Shown: positions 26,493-34,958, counted from the stretch's first letter. The stretch: 38,737 nucleotides of DNA from Deltaproteobacteria bacterium (GCA_024276115.1 JAJRXV010000153.1:1-38737); one strand, 5' to 3'. Translations and numbers: made by a program. Notes: generated by a model not told the origin, from the sequence alone.

Positions 26493-29106
26493 CGAGCCAC
26501 CTTTTGTTTTTGAAAAAAACATTAATATCTGAAGCGTATCCTGTTTTTTTCGCTTCTTGTATCCAGTCGTTCAAGTGATGCTTCATCAGCAGGTTATAAA
26601 ATAGCGAGTCTTTTCTTATTATCTCAAAGACCATTGTGTTGTTTTCTTTAGCCTCAAAACCTTTGAACTTTACCTGACCGGCATATCTAAAAAGATCGAC
26701 TTTTAGTTTGTCGTTGTACTTTTCTGTAAAGACGATAAATTTCAGAAGTTTGACAGGGAAGACAAATTCATCTAATATCGCTTTATTGAAGTCCGACACC
26801 CTTACATCCTGCTTGAAAAAGTTCTTCTTGTCCTTTACCTCTTTGATATACGCTATCACCGCTTCTATACTCATTGCTTCACCGAGGTTATAGATGTCAT
26901 GACCGTAATCGACGAACGTTAAATCAGGCGAATATCCGCCATCTTCAGTTTCCATAGCTGAACATATCCCATTATAACACAACTTGGATATCGATTGCGA
27001 CAGTTTTTTTGCAAGCTCTTTATCTTTGTTCTTAATCGCAAGCTCCAAAGCGCTTGCCATATCTATGTCAAAGTTAAAAGCGTAAGTATTATCAATGTAT
27101 ACAGCAAAAGGATAAAGTAAGTTCTTACGTTGTCTCCGCTCCTCTTCTTCACGGATTATGCTGAGTAGCTTTTTCCGTAGTGACTTATTTCGTGCTGTAC
27201 CACGCGCCGCTTCGTTTATTTTTTCGGCGATCGCGACTTTTGAGCTACCCCACACCTCATCCTCGATATCGATGATCTCGGCGGGCGCGCCATAAGAGAT
27301 AAAGAGCCCCGAATCAAGCCCCCCATCGTCATGCTCAACTTCATGAGGGTCAAAGTCACTGCTTTCAAACTCGATACGTCGCAGTTTTTTCTCATACTCC
27401 TTCGCGATATTTTGAATATCTTCGGCGAGGTTTACAAGCGAGTGTACCGTACCAGAAAATGCTACAGCGTCACCTAGAAGATTGTTCAGCGTGACGTTTT
27501 TTGAGCCATCCAATGAGCCTACACCGACGAAGTATTTTTTTCCGGCGGATAAGATAGGTAAGTAAAATTCCTTCATCATGAAATCCGCCATGACTATCTC
27601 TTTTGCTCGATATGTCTTTTTTGTGTAGTCTTTTAAATCGATAAAGAGTTGCCCCTCTCTCTTGATAGAGAGCTCTTTCAGAGTGTCCATGTCATCGTTG
27701 GCGAAGCGATACAGCCGCCCTTTATGGTATTCCCGGTCGAGCTCTTCATCTTTTGTTGTACCGCGTTTGTCATTCAACTGTTCTATAACAGTACCCGCGA
27801 CTTCTTTTATTCTGTTATCCTCATACGCGCAGATGAAGTTTCTTATTAAGTTACTTAGCTCGTCCTTCGTTTTTATTAGGAATTTTGACTTGAGGCTGCC
27901 TGCCTTAAAAAGGTCAAAGCGTGTTTCAATCTCATGGATGTAATCTTGGATATTTTCATCTATTTTGCTCTTTTCATGTAGAATCTTCATGCAGTTTTCG
28001 CTGTTCACCATCTCTGCGGAGTTGTTGAGAGCAAGGTCAAGTAGCTTGCTGTCCCGAATCAACGCAAGCAGATAGTTGCTCGCTTGATCTTTCTGGTTAT
28101 CGTTTTCAAACAGATACTCTAATACGGCGTATCTAAACCGTATCAGCTTAGCGTTGTACAGCGCTTTATTCTGGATATCTTTCTTGAGCTTATGCTGGAG
28201 AGATTTCACTCTGTCAGCGAGAGGCGCGTCACTTTTGAGCTCTTCATATAATGGCGCAATAGATTCAAAAAGAGAGAGTGGAATATGGTATATATTGTAA
28301 TCGTTTTTTAGTGTCCCCTTGTCAGTCATCGAGAATATCATCGGTGATACAGTCGCGAGCAACAAGTATTCAAGCTTCACCAGGTTATACGCCACCTGTT
28401 TTTTTTCAAATTGTTTCAGGCTACTTTTTATCGCCGTAGTGAGTAGTACGTGCAAAATGTTGGAAAATAGTCTGTCAAGCCGCTCTAATGTTACTCCACG
28501 CACACGGATGTTTTTTATTGTCGCTGTTTTGAAGTTCCGTAGTAGTTTTATAAGCGCCAGATGCGCTATGTAAGCAGTAGGTTCAGCCGTGGACGTTCTT
28601 ATCTCTTCAGCGATCATTTTGTTATAGAACATGAGCAATCCATGGATCAGCTCAGAGCCATTTGATTTTTTTGAGAACCAGTACGCGAGTAGTGACGCGT
28701 CAGCCGTGCTGTCATTTTCGAGTATCTGGGTTATAACATCTATCGTCGCCGTGTTGGCGTCGAGGTTGGTGGTCTTTAGTGTTTTTTGAGGTAGCCCAAA
28801 TTCACGTCGTGTTTTTGATGATATGTTCAGGCTCGAGTGATCGTCATCGGTCGTTTTTTTTACAATATGATCCTCGTAGCGGAATTTGATAAGCTCCGCT
28901 AACTCCTTCAATGATGATAATATTATATCCTCAACGTAACTCGAGAAGACAAAGGGAATCATTATTTCCCGGTTGATCCCACCCAATGAGTGACGGATCT
29001 TCTTACGGGGAATCTTAAAAAAGGATTCGTAAGTTTTTTTATGCAGAGCCAAGTAGCTCTGCAAATCTGAAAAAAACTGAAATCTATCACCTGAAAAAGG
29101 TTTCAA
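26482..29106 (-). CDS. Large uncharacterised protein containing a divergent class III nucleotidyl cyclase-like domain
   Basis: LFIDLKDYT (D490), LLGDAVAFSG (D546) and KINEAARG (N631/R635) match the spacing and chemistry of class III cyclase metal-binding Asp pair and N-x3-R motif; N-terminal ~480 aa unassigned. Confidence 0.6.
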   Translation of the reverse strand: MKPFSGDRFQFFSDLQSYLALHKKTYESFFKIPRKKIRHSLGGINREIMIPFVFSSYVEDIILSSLKELAELIKFRYEDHIVKKTTDDDHSSLNISSKTRREFGLPQKTLKTTNLDANTATIDVITQILENDSTADASLLAYWFSKKSNGSELIHGLLMFYNKMIAEEIRTSTAEPTAYIAHLALIKLLRNFKTATIKNIRVRGVTLERLDRLFSNILHVLLTTAIKSSLKQFEKKQVAYNLVKLEYLLLATVSPMIFSMTDKGTLKNDYNIYHIPLSLFESIAPLYEELKSDAPLADRVKSLQHKLKKDIQNKALYNAKLIRFRYAVLEYLFENDNQKDQASNYLLALIRDSKLLDLALNNSAEMVNSENCMKILHEKSKIDENIQDYIHEIETRFDLFKAGSLKSKFLIKTKDELSNLIRNFICAYEDNRIKEVAGTVIEQLNDKRGTTKDEELDREYHKGRLYRFANDDMDTLKELSIKREGQLFIDLKDYTKKTYRAKEIVMADFMMKEFYLPILSAGKKYFVGVGSLDGSKNVTLNNLLGDAVAFSGTVHSLVNLAEDIQNIAKEYEKKLRRIEFESSDFDPHEVEHDDGGLDSGLFISYGAPAEIIDIEDEVWGSSKVAIAEKINEAARGTARNKSLRKKLLSIIREEEERRQRKNLLYPFAVYIDNTYAFNFDIDMASALELAIKNKDKELAKKLSQSISKLCYNGICSAMETEDGGYSPDLTFVDYGHDIYNLGEAMSIEAVIAYIKEVKDKKNFFKQDVRVSDFNKAILDEFVFPVKLLKFIVFTEKYNDKLKVDLFRYAGQVKFKGFEAKENNTMVFEIIRKDSLFYNLLMKHHLNDWIQEAKKTGYASDINVFFKNKRWLDDE

Positions 29107-29155
29107 AACAACCCCTTAATATGTAATGGGCTATATCACCAAGCGACAGAATGAG

Positions 29156-29186
29156 TAAACCCGCGAAAAAAACAGGCGTGCCTGTT
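29156..29186 (-). terminator. Rho-independent terminator of mtnP / copy 2 of the GC-palindrome T7 element
   Basis: On the minus strand: TAA-CAGGCACGCCTG-TTTTTTT-CGCGGGTTTA; stem AACAGG/CCTGTT with CACG loop and T7, overlapping the mtnP stop. Confidence 0.75.
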
Positions 29187-30045
29187 AAACATACTTACCA
29201 ATAATTATATCAAGATCCTGCTTTGTTTTTTCCGGTATCGTTTTAGTATCTGTCATAATAGAAAATTTAAGCGCGTCTTTACAGCTACAGGTTCTCTCTG
29301 CCGGAATCATATCGACCACTGCCCGAATTATCTTCTTAGCGTTCGCGACATTATTTTTGATTATCTCAAGTATCGCGTCTACAGATACGTCATCCTCAGC
29401 CTCATACCAGCAGTCGTAGTCGGTAGCTAAAGCTAGTGTCGCGTAACATATCTCAGCCTCACGCGCGAGCTTCGCCTCTGGCAGATTGGTCATGCCGATG
29501 ACAGAGACGCCCCAGCTTCTGTATACATTTGACTCAGCGCGGGTAGAAAACGCCGGGCCCTCCATGCAGATGTATGTGCCGCCCTTATGCGACGTTACAT
29601 TAACCGAATCCGCGGCATCGCAGAGTGAGTTGTTTAAGTCAAGACATACCGGGTCGGCAAACTGAATATGTCCGACAACCCCACTGCCGAAGAAGGTGGA
29701 AATGCGATTTTTAGTTCTGTCGATAAACTGGTCAGGCATCACCATATGCCCTGGAACGATCTCTTCTTTCATGCTCCCTACAGCGCTGACTGAGATTATG
29801 TACTGAGCTCCGAGTTTTTTCATGGCGTATACGTTAGCGCGGAAATTGATCTCAGACGGTAGCAACTTGTGTCCTCTGGCGTGTCTCGCGAGGAATATCA
29901 TCTTAGCGTCACCAAGCGTTCCTGTTATCAGGTTATCAGAAGGTTTACCAAAAGGCGTGTCGATCTCGACTTCCTTTATGTCTGTCATCCCTTCCATTTC
30001 ATATAAACCACTCCCGCCGATTATACCTATGATTTTTTCTGACAT
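29185..30045 (-). CDS. mtnP: S-methyl-5'-thioadenosine phosphorylase
   Basis: KIIGIIGGSGLYEMEGM...TPFGKPSDNLITGTLGDAKMIFLARHARGHKLLPSEINFRANVYAMKKLGAQYIISVSAVGSMKEEIVPGHMVMPDQFIDRT; TNLPEAKLAREAEICY. Confidence 0.96.
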   Translation of the reverse strand: MSEKIIGIIGGSGLYEMEGMTDIKEVEIDTPFGKPSDNLITGTLGDAKMIFLARHARGHKLLPSEINFRANVYAMKKLGAQYIISVSAVGSMKEEIVPGHMVMPDQFIDRTKNRISTFFGSGVVGHIQFADPVCLDLNNSLCDAADSVNVTSHKGGTYICMEGPAFSTRAESNVYRSWGVSVIGMTNLPEAKLAREAEICYATLALATDYDCWYEAEDDVSVDAILEIIKNNVANAKKIIRAVVDMIPAERTCSCKDALKFSIMTDTKTIPEKTKQDLDIIIGKYV

Positions 30046-30206
30046 ACAGTTCACCTCCAAATTATTTTATTTATCATTGAATTATAATGTAAAATAAATC
30101 AAATAGCAAGGGTTAAGAGTTAAGAATTATGAATGGAGATTTAATGACAAGAGCATAAAAAGATATAATATCAGAGAGGTAATGGAAAAATAAAAGAGGT
30201 TAAAGC

Positions 30207-30524
30207 TTATTTATCGTTGTGAGGTTCGGCAAGTCTGGCAAATATTACTCTGGCATTTTGCCAGTTGCTACTCTCTTCTTTTTTGACCATGATATAAAAC
30301 TCACACTTTTGGCACATAGGGAGCTTGAGTGCGAAGGTCCCCTGGACTTCTCCGTTACAGAATGTTCTCGCAATCGCCCAGCATGACCTGCCTCCGTATT
30401 TGCCGCCATTAATACCGGTAAGTTTTTCTTCTGACGCCGCGGGACATACGCCCATTGCGTCAGCGTCGTCGCTTTCTGATTCGCGTCCGCATTTCAAGAC
30501 TTCCCAGCAATTCATTTTATTCAT
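30207..30524 (-). CDS. Small Cys-rich 'two-CW domain' type protein
   Basis: MNCWEVLKCGRE...GVCPAA...NGGKYGGRSCWAIARTFCNGEVQGTFALKLPMCQKCEFYIMVKKEE. Confidence 0.75.
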   Translation of the reverse strand: MNKMNCWEVLKCGRESESDDADAMGVCPAASEEKLTGINGGKYGGRSCWAIARTFCNGEVQGTFALKLPMCQKCEFYIMVKKEESSNWQNARVIFARLAEPHNDK

Positions 30525-30563
30525 ATAAATACACTCCTTTTAATTAAACAATATATTGAGTGT

Positions 30564-30725
30564 TATTAACCCGGTGATAAAATGTATAGTGCAATACTCC
30601 TGCCGTCGTCCCGAACTGGTTTCGGGATCTACCCGCATTTATAAGATTGCCAGATCCTGAAATGAATTCAGGACGACAGTTTTGGAGTCGTCCCGGAGTC
30701 TTTATATTTTATCGCCGAGTTAATA
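30564..30725. repeat. MITE-like intergenic palindromic element with imperfect terminal inverted repeats
   Basis: Left TATTAACCCGGTGATAAAATGTATA; reverse complement of right end TATTAACTCGGCGATAAAATATAAA; internal hairpins CCCGAActggtTTCGGG and TCCTGAAatgaaTTCAGGA. Confidence 0.65.
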
Positions 30726-30893
30726 GTGAAGATAAATACGCAATTATGTATATAACTATACTAATCATAATTGAATATGTCAAGTTCTAATAATTTGTTT
30801 TCAAATAAAAAAGTAATCGTATACATTAGTGTTTGCCAGTAGCCTCTTGAGCCATTATTTATCACTAAAAGTAAGTATATTTAAGAAATCAAC

Positions 30894-30922
30894 TTGCATT
30901 GACCATAAAAGTGATATATAAT
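30894..30922 (+). promoter_or_regulatory. Candidate sigma-70-type promoter for the 30967 gene run
   Basis: TTGCAT (30894-30899), 17-nt spacer, TATAAT (30917-30922), about 45 nt upstream of the ATG. Confidence 0.6.
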
Positions 30923-30966
30923 TAATATAATAGCGTTTTATTCAATATTGGGAGGGGATTGCGCTG

Positions 30967-31173
30967 ATGAGTGATTCAGAAAAAACCGGCAATGTAAAGA
31001 GAAGCTTTATTGGTATGTTTTTTGAAGAATGTAGCGTATATTCTCGTATCTATAAGAATAAAGCTGAAACTGCCTACGTTGGTTTCTGCCCCAAATGCGG
31101 TAGGAAGGTAAGCATAAAGATAGGTGCTAATGGAATCGGTGAACGGTTTTTCAGATCAGACATAAGCCGTTGA
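30967..31173 (+). CDS. Small zinc-ribbon-like protein (68 aa)
   Basis: GGGAGGGG ribosome-binding region; GFCPKCGRKVSIKIGANGIGERFF; 1 nt from the phosphatase gene. Confidence 0.65.
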   Translation: MSDSEKTGNVKRSFIGMFFEECSVYSRIYKNKAETAYVGFCPKCGRKVSIKIGANGIGERFFRSDISR

Positions 31174-31174
31174 T

Positions 31175-31939
31175 ATGAAGACTTATATATTAGGCGACAT
31201 ACATGGTGAGTATAGCAGGTGTTGTGAAATCCTTCAACATGTTGGGATATTTGACGAAAACGGTCACTGGAAAAAGGGGTGTAAGTGTCGCCTGATCCAG
31301 ACCGGTGACATTGTTGACAGAGGAAGCGAGGTAATAGAGTCCGTTGAGCTTTTTGAGCGGCTTCAGTGTGAGGCGCCTAATGAGGGTGGGGTTGTAATAC
31401 GTTTATTGGGTAATCATGAGTTAGGTCACATTGGAGGACCTATTATAGCGCGTGCGCGTGACACAGAGCTTTTGGTTGACAGGATAAAAAGCGCTGTTGT
31501 AAGTGGCAGAATTGTCGCGGCTTATTTGTTAGATGGTTGGATGGTTGTACATGCCGGGATTATGCCGCATATTTTTGGCAACAATGATCTTAAAAAAAGA
31601 AGCTTGCGTGAGCTAGCTGATGAACTTAACTTTAAGCTACTCAATGCCGTGATAACTGGTGATTTTTCAGACGATATCTTTTTTATTGGACAATCAAGAG
31701 GTGGAACTGGAAAGCCCGGCATCTTTTGGGCGGATTATAATATAGACTTGCTAGAGCGCGAAGATGAGTTGATACATCAGATAGTCGGACATACTCCATC
31801 GCGTTGCAAGATACCGGAGATAAAGCGTAGCCCCAAAGGAAAAATATTTGATATAGATGTAGGTATATGCACAATGTACGGTGGTAACAAAGGCTTATTA
31901 TTGTATGAAGACGGCGTTTTTACCCCGGTTTTGTTTTAA
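31175..31939 (+). CDS. PPP-family metallophosphoesterase (Ser/Thr-phosphatase-like)
   Basis: GDIHGEY, GDIVDRGSE, LLGNHELGHIGG, VVHAGIMPH, QIVGHTPS: complete PPP metal-binding motif series. Confidence 0.92.
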   Translation: MKTYILGDIHGEYSRCCEILQHVGIFDENGHWKKGCKCRLIQTGDIVDRGSEVIESVELFERLQCEAPNEGGVVIRLLGNHELGHIGGPIIARARDTELLVDRIKSAVVSGRIVAAYLLDGWMVVHAGIMPHIFGNNDLKKRSLRELADELNFKLLNAVITGDFSDDIFFIGQSRGGTGKPGIFWADYNIDLLEREDELIHQIVGHTPSRCKIPEIKRSPKGKIFDIDVGICTMYGGNKGLLLYEDGVFTPVLF

Positions 31940-31999
31940 GGGCAACATACCCTGTTAAAAAGAAGCATAGAATCATAGAAGCAAAGGAGAATTTTAAAC

Positions 32000-33886
32000 T
32001 TGACAAAGGATTTTAGTAAGCTAAATAAAAACAGCTCTTCACGAGTATCAGATAAGATAGTTAACATTATAAAGATGTTAGGTTTTTTTGAGTCCGGCAT
32101 GAGCTATACGGTTAAAGAACTATCAGAAAAACTGAACGTTTCCAAGAAGACGATATACAGGTACTTGCAGACCTTACAGTCAGCATACCTGCCTATTGAT
32201 AGGGATCCGGTTTCTCTAAGGTACTCAGTCGGCGGTGGTTTCACTTTCAAGAAGGTCGGTGCGCTGATTGAAAAAAAAGAATATGATGATCTCCACGTTA
32301 TGGCTGATTCTGTGAACAGCGCGGTTTTTATTGTTGATGAAAACGGTAGAATAATCTACTGGAATAGCGCGGCGGAGAAGTTATATGGGTATAAAAAAGA
32401 AGAGCTCACCGGGAAAGCATTTTACAAATACCTTTCTCCAAAACGCTACCATAAGCAGCATCAGAAGTCACTAGCGGAATTTAAGAAGGCCGGGAAGTTA
32501 ACTATGGCTAGTATGCCAAACAAGTTTATCTCTCAGGATAAAAGCGGTAGAGAATTTCCGGTGGAAGTGTCCCTTTCTACTATGACATTGGGCGGAAATA
32601 ATAGTATGATTTTGAATGTCAGGGATATCACTAGCCAGAAGCGTACAGAGGAGGCGTTAAAAAATATCGCTTTGGGGTTTGTCGGATCAAAGGGGGATGA
32701 TCTACTGCGTTCCCTTGTGAAAAAACTCGCGAATTTTGTCCCTGCTGACAATGCGCATATATGTGAGTTGATGCCCGGGGAAGAGAAGACCTTCAGGGTA
32801 GTCGCGACAACTCCAGGAGCCCTGGGTAAAGGTAATTATATTTGTCGTAAACCATGTTGTATTTGTAATTTAGTTCAAAAAGAGGGTTTTAAGTATTTTT
32901 CTGGTAATGTTCAAGAAAAAGCAGCTAATCCTAATTACTTTATCGAAAATGGTTTTATAAGTTACAGTGGTGTTCCACTGCTTGATTCTGATAGTAAGAA
33001 GATCGGTGTTATATCGATAATGAGTCGCCAGGAGTTCAGCAACCAGCTTTCTGTTGAGACAATGTTGAAAATATTCGCTGTAAGAGCCTCTATGGAGCTA
33101 GAGAGGAGGCGTGCTGAGGATAACATAGAAATGATCAAGAACGAGATTGAGCTACTGACCTCTTCAACTCAAGACGCGATATATATGCTCGATAATAACG
33201 GAGATATTATTTATTGGAATAAGGCCGCTGAAAGGATTTACGGCTTCTCCAGCTCTGCGATCATAGGTAAAAGAGCATATAAATATTTATCTCCTGAGAG
33301 GTTTCATGAAAAGTTTTCTAAGATGAGAGAAGTGATGAAACGCACTGGTACTCATGATTATGTTGATACTATTGGGGAGCATATAGCTGTAAGAAAAAAT
33401 GGTGAGGAATTTATTACAGAGGCTTCGATTTCACGAGTTAAAGTCAAGGGGGCGTTGAACCTTTTGATTGTCGCCAGAGACAAATCGAATGAGAATAAAA
33501 AGAGCGCGAGACTTATAGAAAGTGATACTCCCGCATCTCTGGTCGCGACTTCAAACGCGACGATTGTTCTTGATAAAAATGGAAATATAGCTTACTGGAA
33601 TATGGCGAATCAAAAGGTTTTTAACTTTAAGAGGGAAGAAGTTCTCGGGAACCATTTTTGTACTACGCTTATCGCGGATAAGTTTCAGAAAAATTGTGAT
33701 CTCTTATTAAATGAGATCAAGGAATCAAAAAATAATAAATTTAAAACGAAGAAAATAAAATTATCAATAAAACGAAAAGATGGTATTACTTTTCCGGTGG
33801 ATGTAACTTTTACGCTAATCAAAAGAGAGGATGAGCCGCTAATGATTGTTGCCAGCTTCCCTATACCTATGTCTGTAAGGCGTTAA
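32000..33886 (+). CDS. HTH-PAS-GAF-PAS-PAS sensory protein
   Basis: N-terminal HTH_11-like SYTVKELSEKLNVSKKTIYRYLQTLQ; PAS repeats (FIVDENGRIIYWNSAAEKLYGYKKEELTGK; YMLDNNGDIIYWNKAAERIYGF; IVLDKNGNIAYWNMANQKVFNF); GAF-like middle. TTG start with AAGGAG upstream. Confidence 0.85.
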   Translation: MTKDFSKLNKNSSSRVSDKIVNIIKMLGFFESGMSYTVKELSEKLNVSKKTIYRYLQTLQSAYLPIDRDPVSLRYSVGGGFTFKKVGALIEKKEYDDLHVMADSVNSAVFIVDENGRIIYWNSAAEKLYGYKKEELTGKAFYKYLSPKRYHKQHQKSLAEFKKAGKLTMASMPNKFISQDKSGREFPVEVSLSTMTLGGNNSMILNVRDITSQKRTEEALKNIALGFVGSKGDDLLRSLVKKLANFVPADNAHICELMPGEEKTFRVVATTPGALGKGNYICRKPCCICNLVQKEGFKYFSGNVQEKAANPNYFIENGFISYSGVPLLDSDSKKIGVISIMSRQEFSNQLSVETMLKIFAVRASMELERRRAEDNIEMIKNEIELLTSSTQDAIYMLDNNGDIIYWNKAAERIYGFSSSAIIGKRAYKYLSPERFHEKFSKMREVMKRTGTHDYVDTIGEHIAVRKNGEEFITEASISRVKVKGALNLLIVARDKSNENKKSARLIESDTPASLVATSNATIVLDKNGNIAYWNMANQKVFNFKREEVLGNHFCTTLIADKFQKNCDLLLNEIKESKNNKFKTKKIKLSIKRKDGITFPVDVTFTLIKREDEPLMIVASFPIPMSVRR

Positions 33887-33887
33887 C

Positions 33888-34925
33888 ATGGTAAAGAAAA
33901 ATCCAAAAGTAAAAAATAATAAAAAATTCGATAAATTAACCAGAAGTTCTACTTTTGGTGTTTCAGAAAAGATCGTTAATATTCTCAAACTCCTTAACCA
34001 TTTTGATTCTGGAAACAGCTATACAGTAAAGCAACTTGCCACAGAAATTGGGGTTTCTGAAAAAACCATATATCGCTATTTTAAAACGCTCAAGGCGGCT
34101 TATGTCCCGATTTATAGAGATTCGGTGACGCTTAGGTACTCTTTTTACAGCGGTTATACCCTAAAAAAAATCGGTCTCTCAGAGGATGAGGTCTCCGTTC
34201 TGGCGACTTTAAAAAACCTTGTAACAAACCTCGGTATCCCTTTTGCCACATCATTCAATAGTGTACTTGACAAAGTAACATACAAAGCTAGAGGAGATAT
34301 AAAGCTTGAAAAGAGCAACTCTGAGTTGCCGATATGGATAAATATTGACGAGTCGAAAGACTTTTATAAGTTTGAGAAAATATTTTCTATTATCAGTAAG
34401 AGTATTAAGGATACTTGCAGGCTTAACATGACATATTTTACTCTTTCGAGGAGGACTACAACGAAAAGATCGATTGATCCTTATGGACTTATATACTCTA
34501 ACGGTTTTTGGATAATGGTCGCTTATTGCCATTTTCGGGGCGAGGTGCGGCACTTTTCTGTCGATAATATCAGAGAGCTTGAGATAACTGATAAATACTT
34601 CTTTTACCCTGAGGACTTCAACCTTGCCGAACACGTCAAAAGGAGCTGGCGCTACTATAGTGGAAAAACAGCTGAAGTACTCGTAAGGTTTGATGAAGAG
34701 ATCAAGCATACGATCCTGCGCCGTGAAAAGTGGCATCCAACCCAGAAAGTAATCAATAACAGTGATGGAAGCGTTACCCTCTCTTTTACTGTCGCCGGTA
34801 CAGAAGAGATCAAACACTGGATATACAAATTTTTACCGAATTGTGAAGTCCTTGCCCCACCATATCTACGCGAAACTATTAAGAAAGACCTGCTAGCTGC
34901 TCTTAACAAATATAAAAAAAACTAA
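33888..34925 (+). CDS. HTH-WYL transcriptional regulator
   Basis: HTH_11 SYTVKQLATEIGVSEKTIYRYFKTLKAAYVPIYRD; WYL-type core KRSIDPYGLIYSNGFWIMVAYCHFRGEVRHFSVDNIRELEIT; WCX-like C-terminus. Confidence 0.9.
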   Translation: MVKKNPKVKNNKKFDKLTRSSTFGVSEKIVNILKLLNHFDSGNSYTVKQLATEIGVSEKTIYRYFKTLKAAYVPIYRDSVTLRYSFYSGYTLKKIGLSEDEVSVLATLKNLVTNLGIPFATSFNSVLDKVTYKARGDIKLEKSNSELPIWINIDESKDFYKFEKIFSIISKSIKDTCRLNMTYFTLSRRTTTKRSIDPYGLIYSNGFWIMVAYCHFRGEVRHFSVDNIRELEITDKYFFYPEDFNLAEHVKRSWRYYSGKTAEVLVRFDEEIKHTILRREKWHPTQKVINNSDGSVTLSFTVAGTEEIKHWIYKFLPNCEVLAPPYLRETIKKDLLAALNKYKKN

Positions 34926-34940
34926 AATGCTATAGAATTA

Positions 34941-34958
34941 TTGACACACTCCTGTCAA
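34941..34958. promoter_or_regulatory. Perfect inverted repeat TTGACA-N6-TGTCAA, candidate operator / -35 region
   Basis: ttgaca cactcc tgtcaa between the WYL gene stop and the ARPP-1 gene start. Confidence 0.4.

Noticed and set aside
24980-29184. The cyclase-regulator pair as a transposon bounded by inverted repeats
   Set aside because: The repeats are short and terminator-like, no transposase is present and no target duplication is visible.
34251-34817. 188-aa minus-strand ORF within the WYL gene
   Set aside because: Antisense to a well-supported WYL domain; sequence has no recognisable features and is likely a composition by-product.
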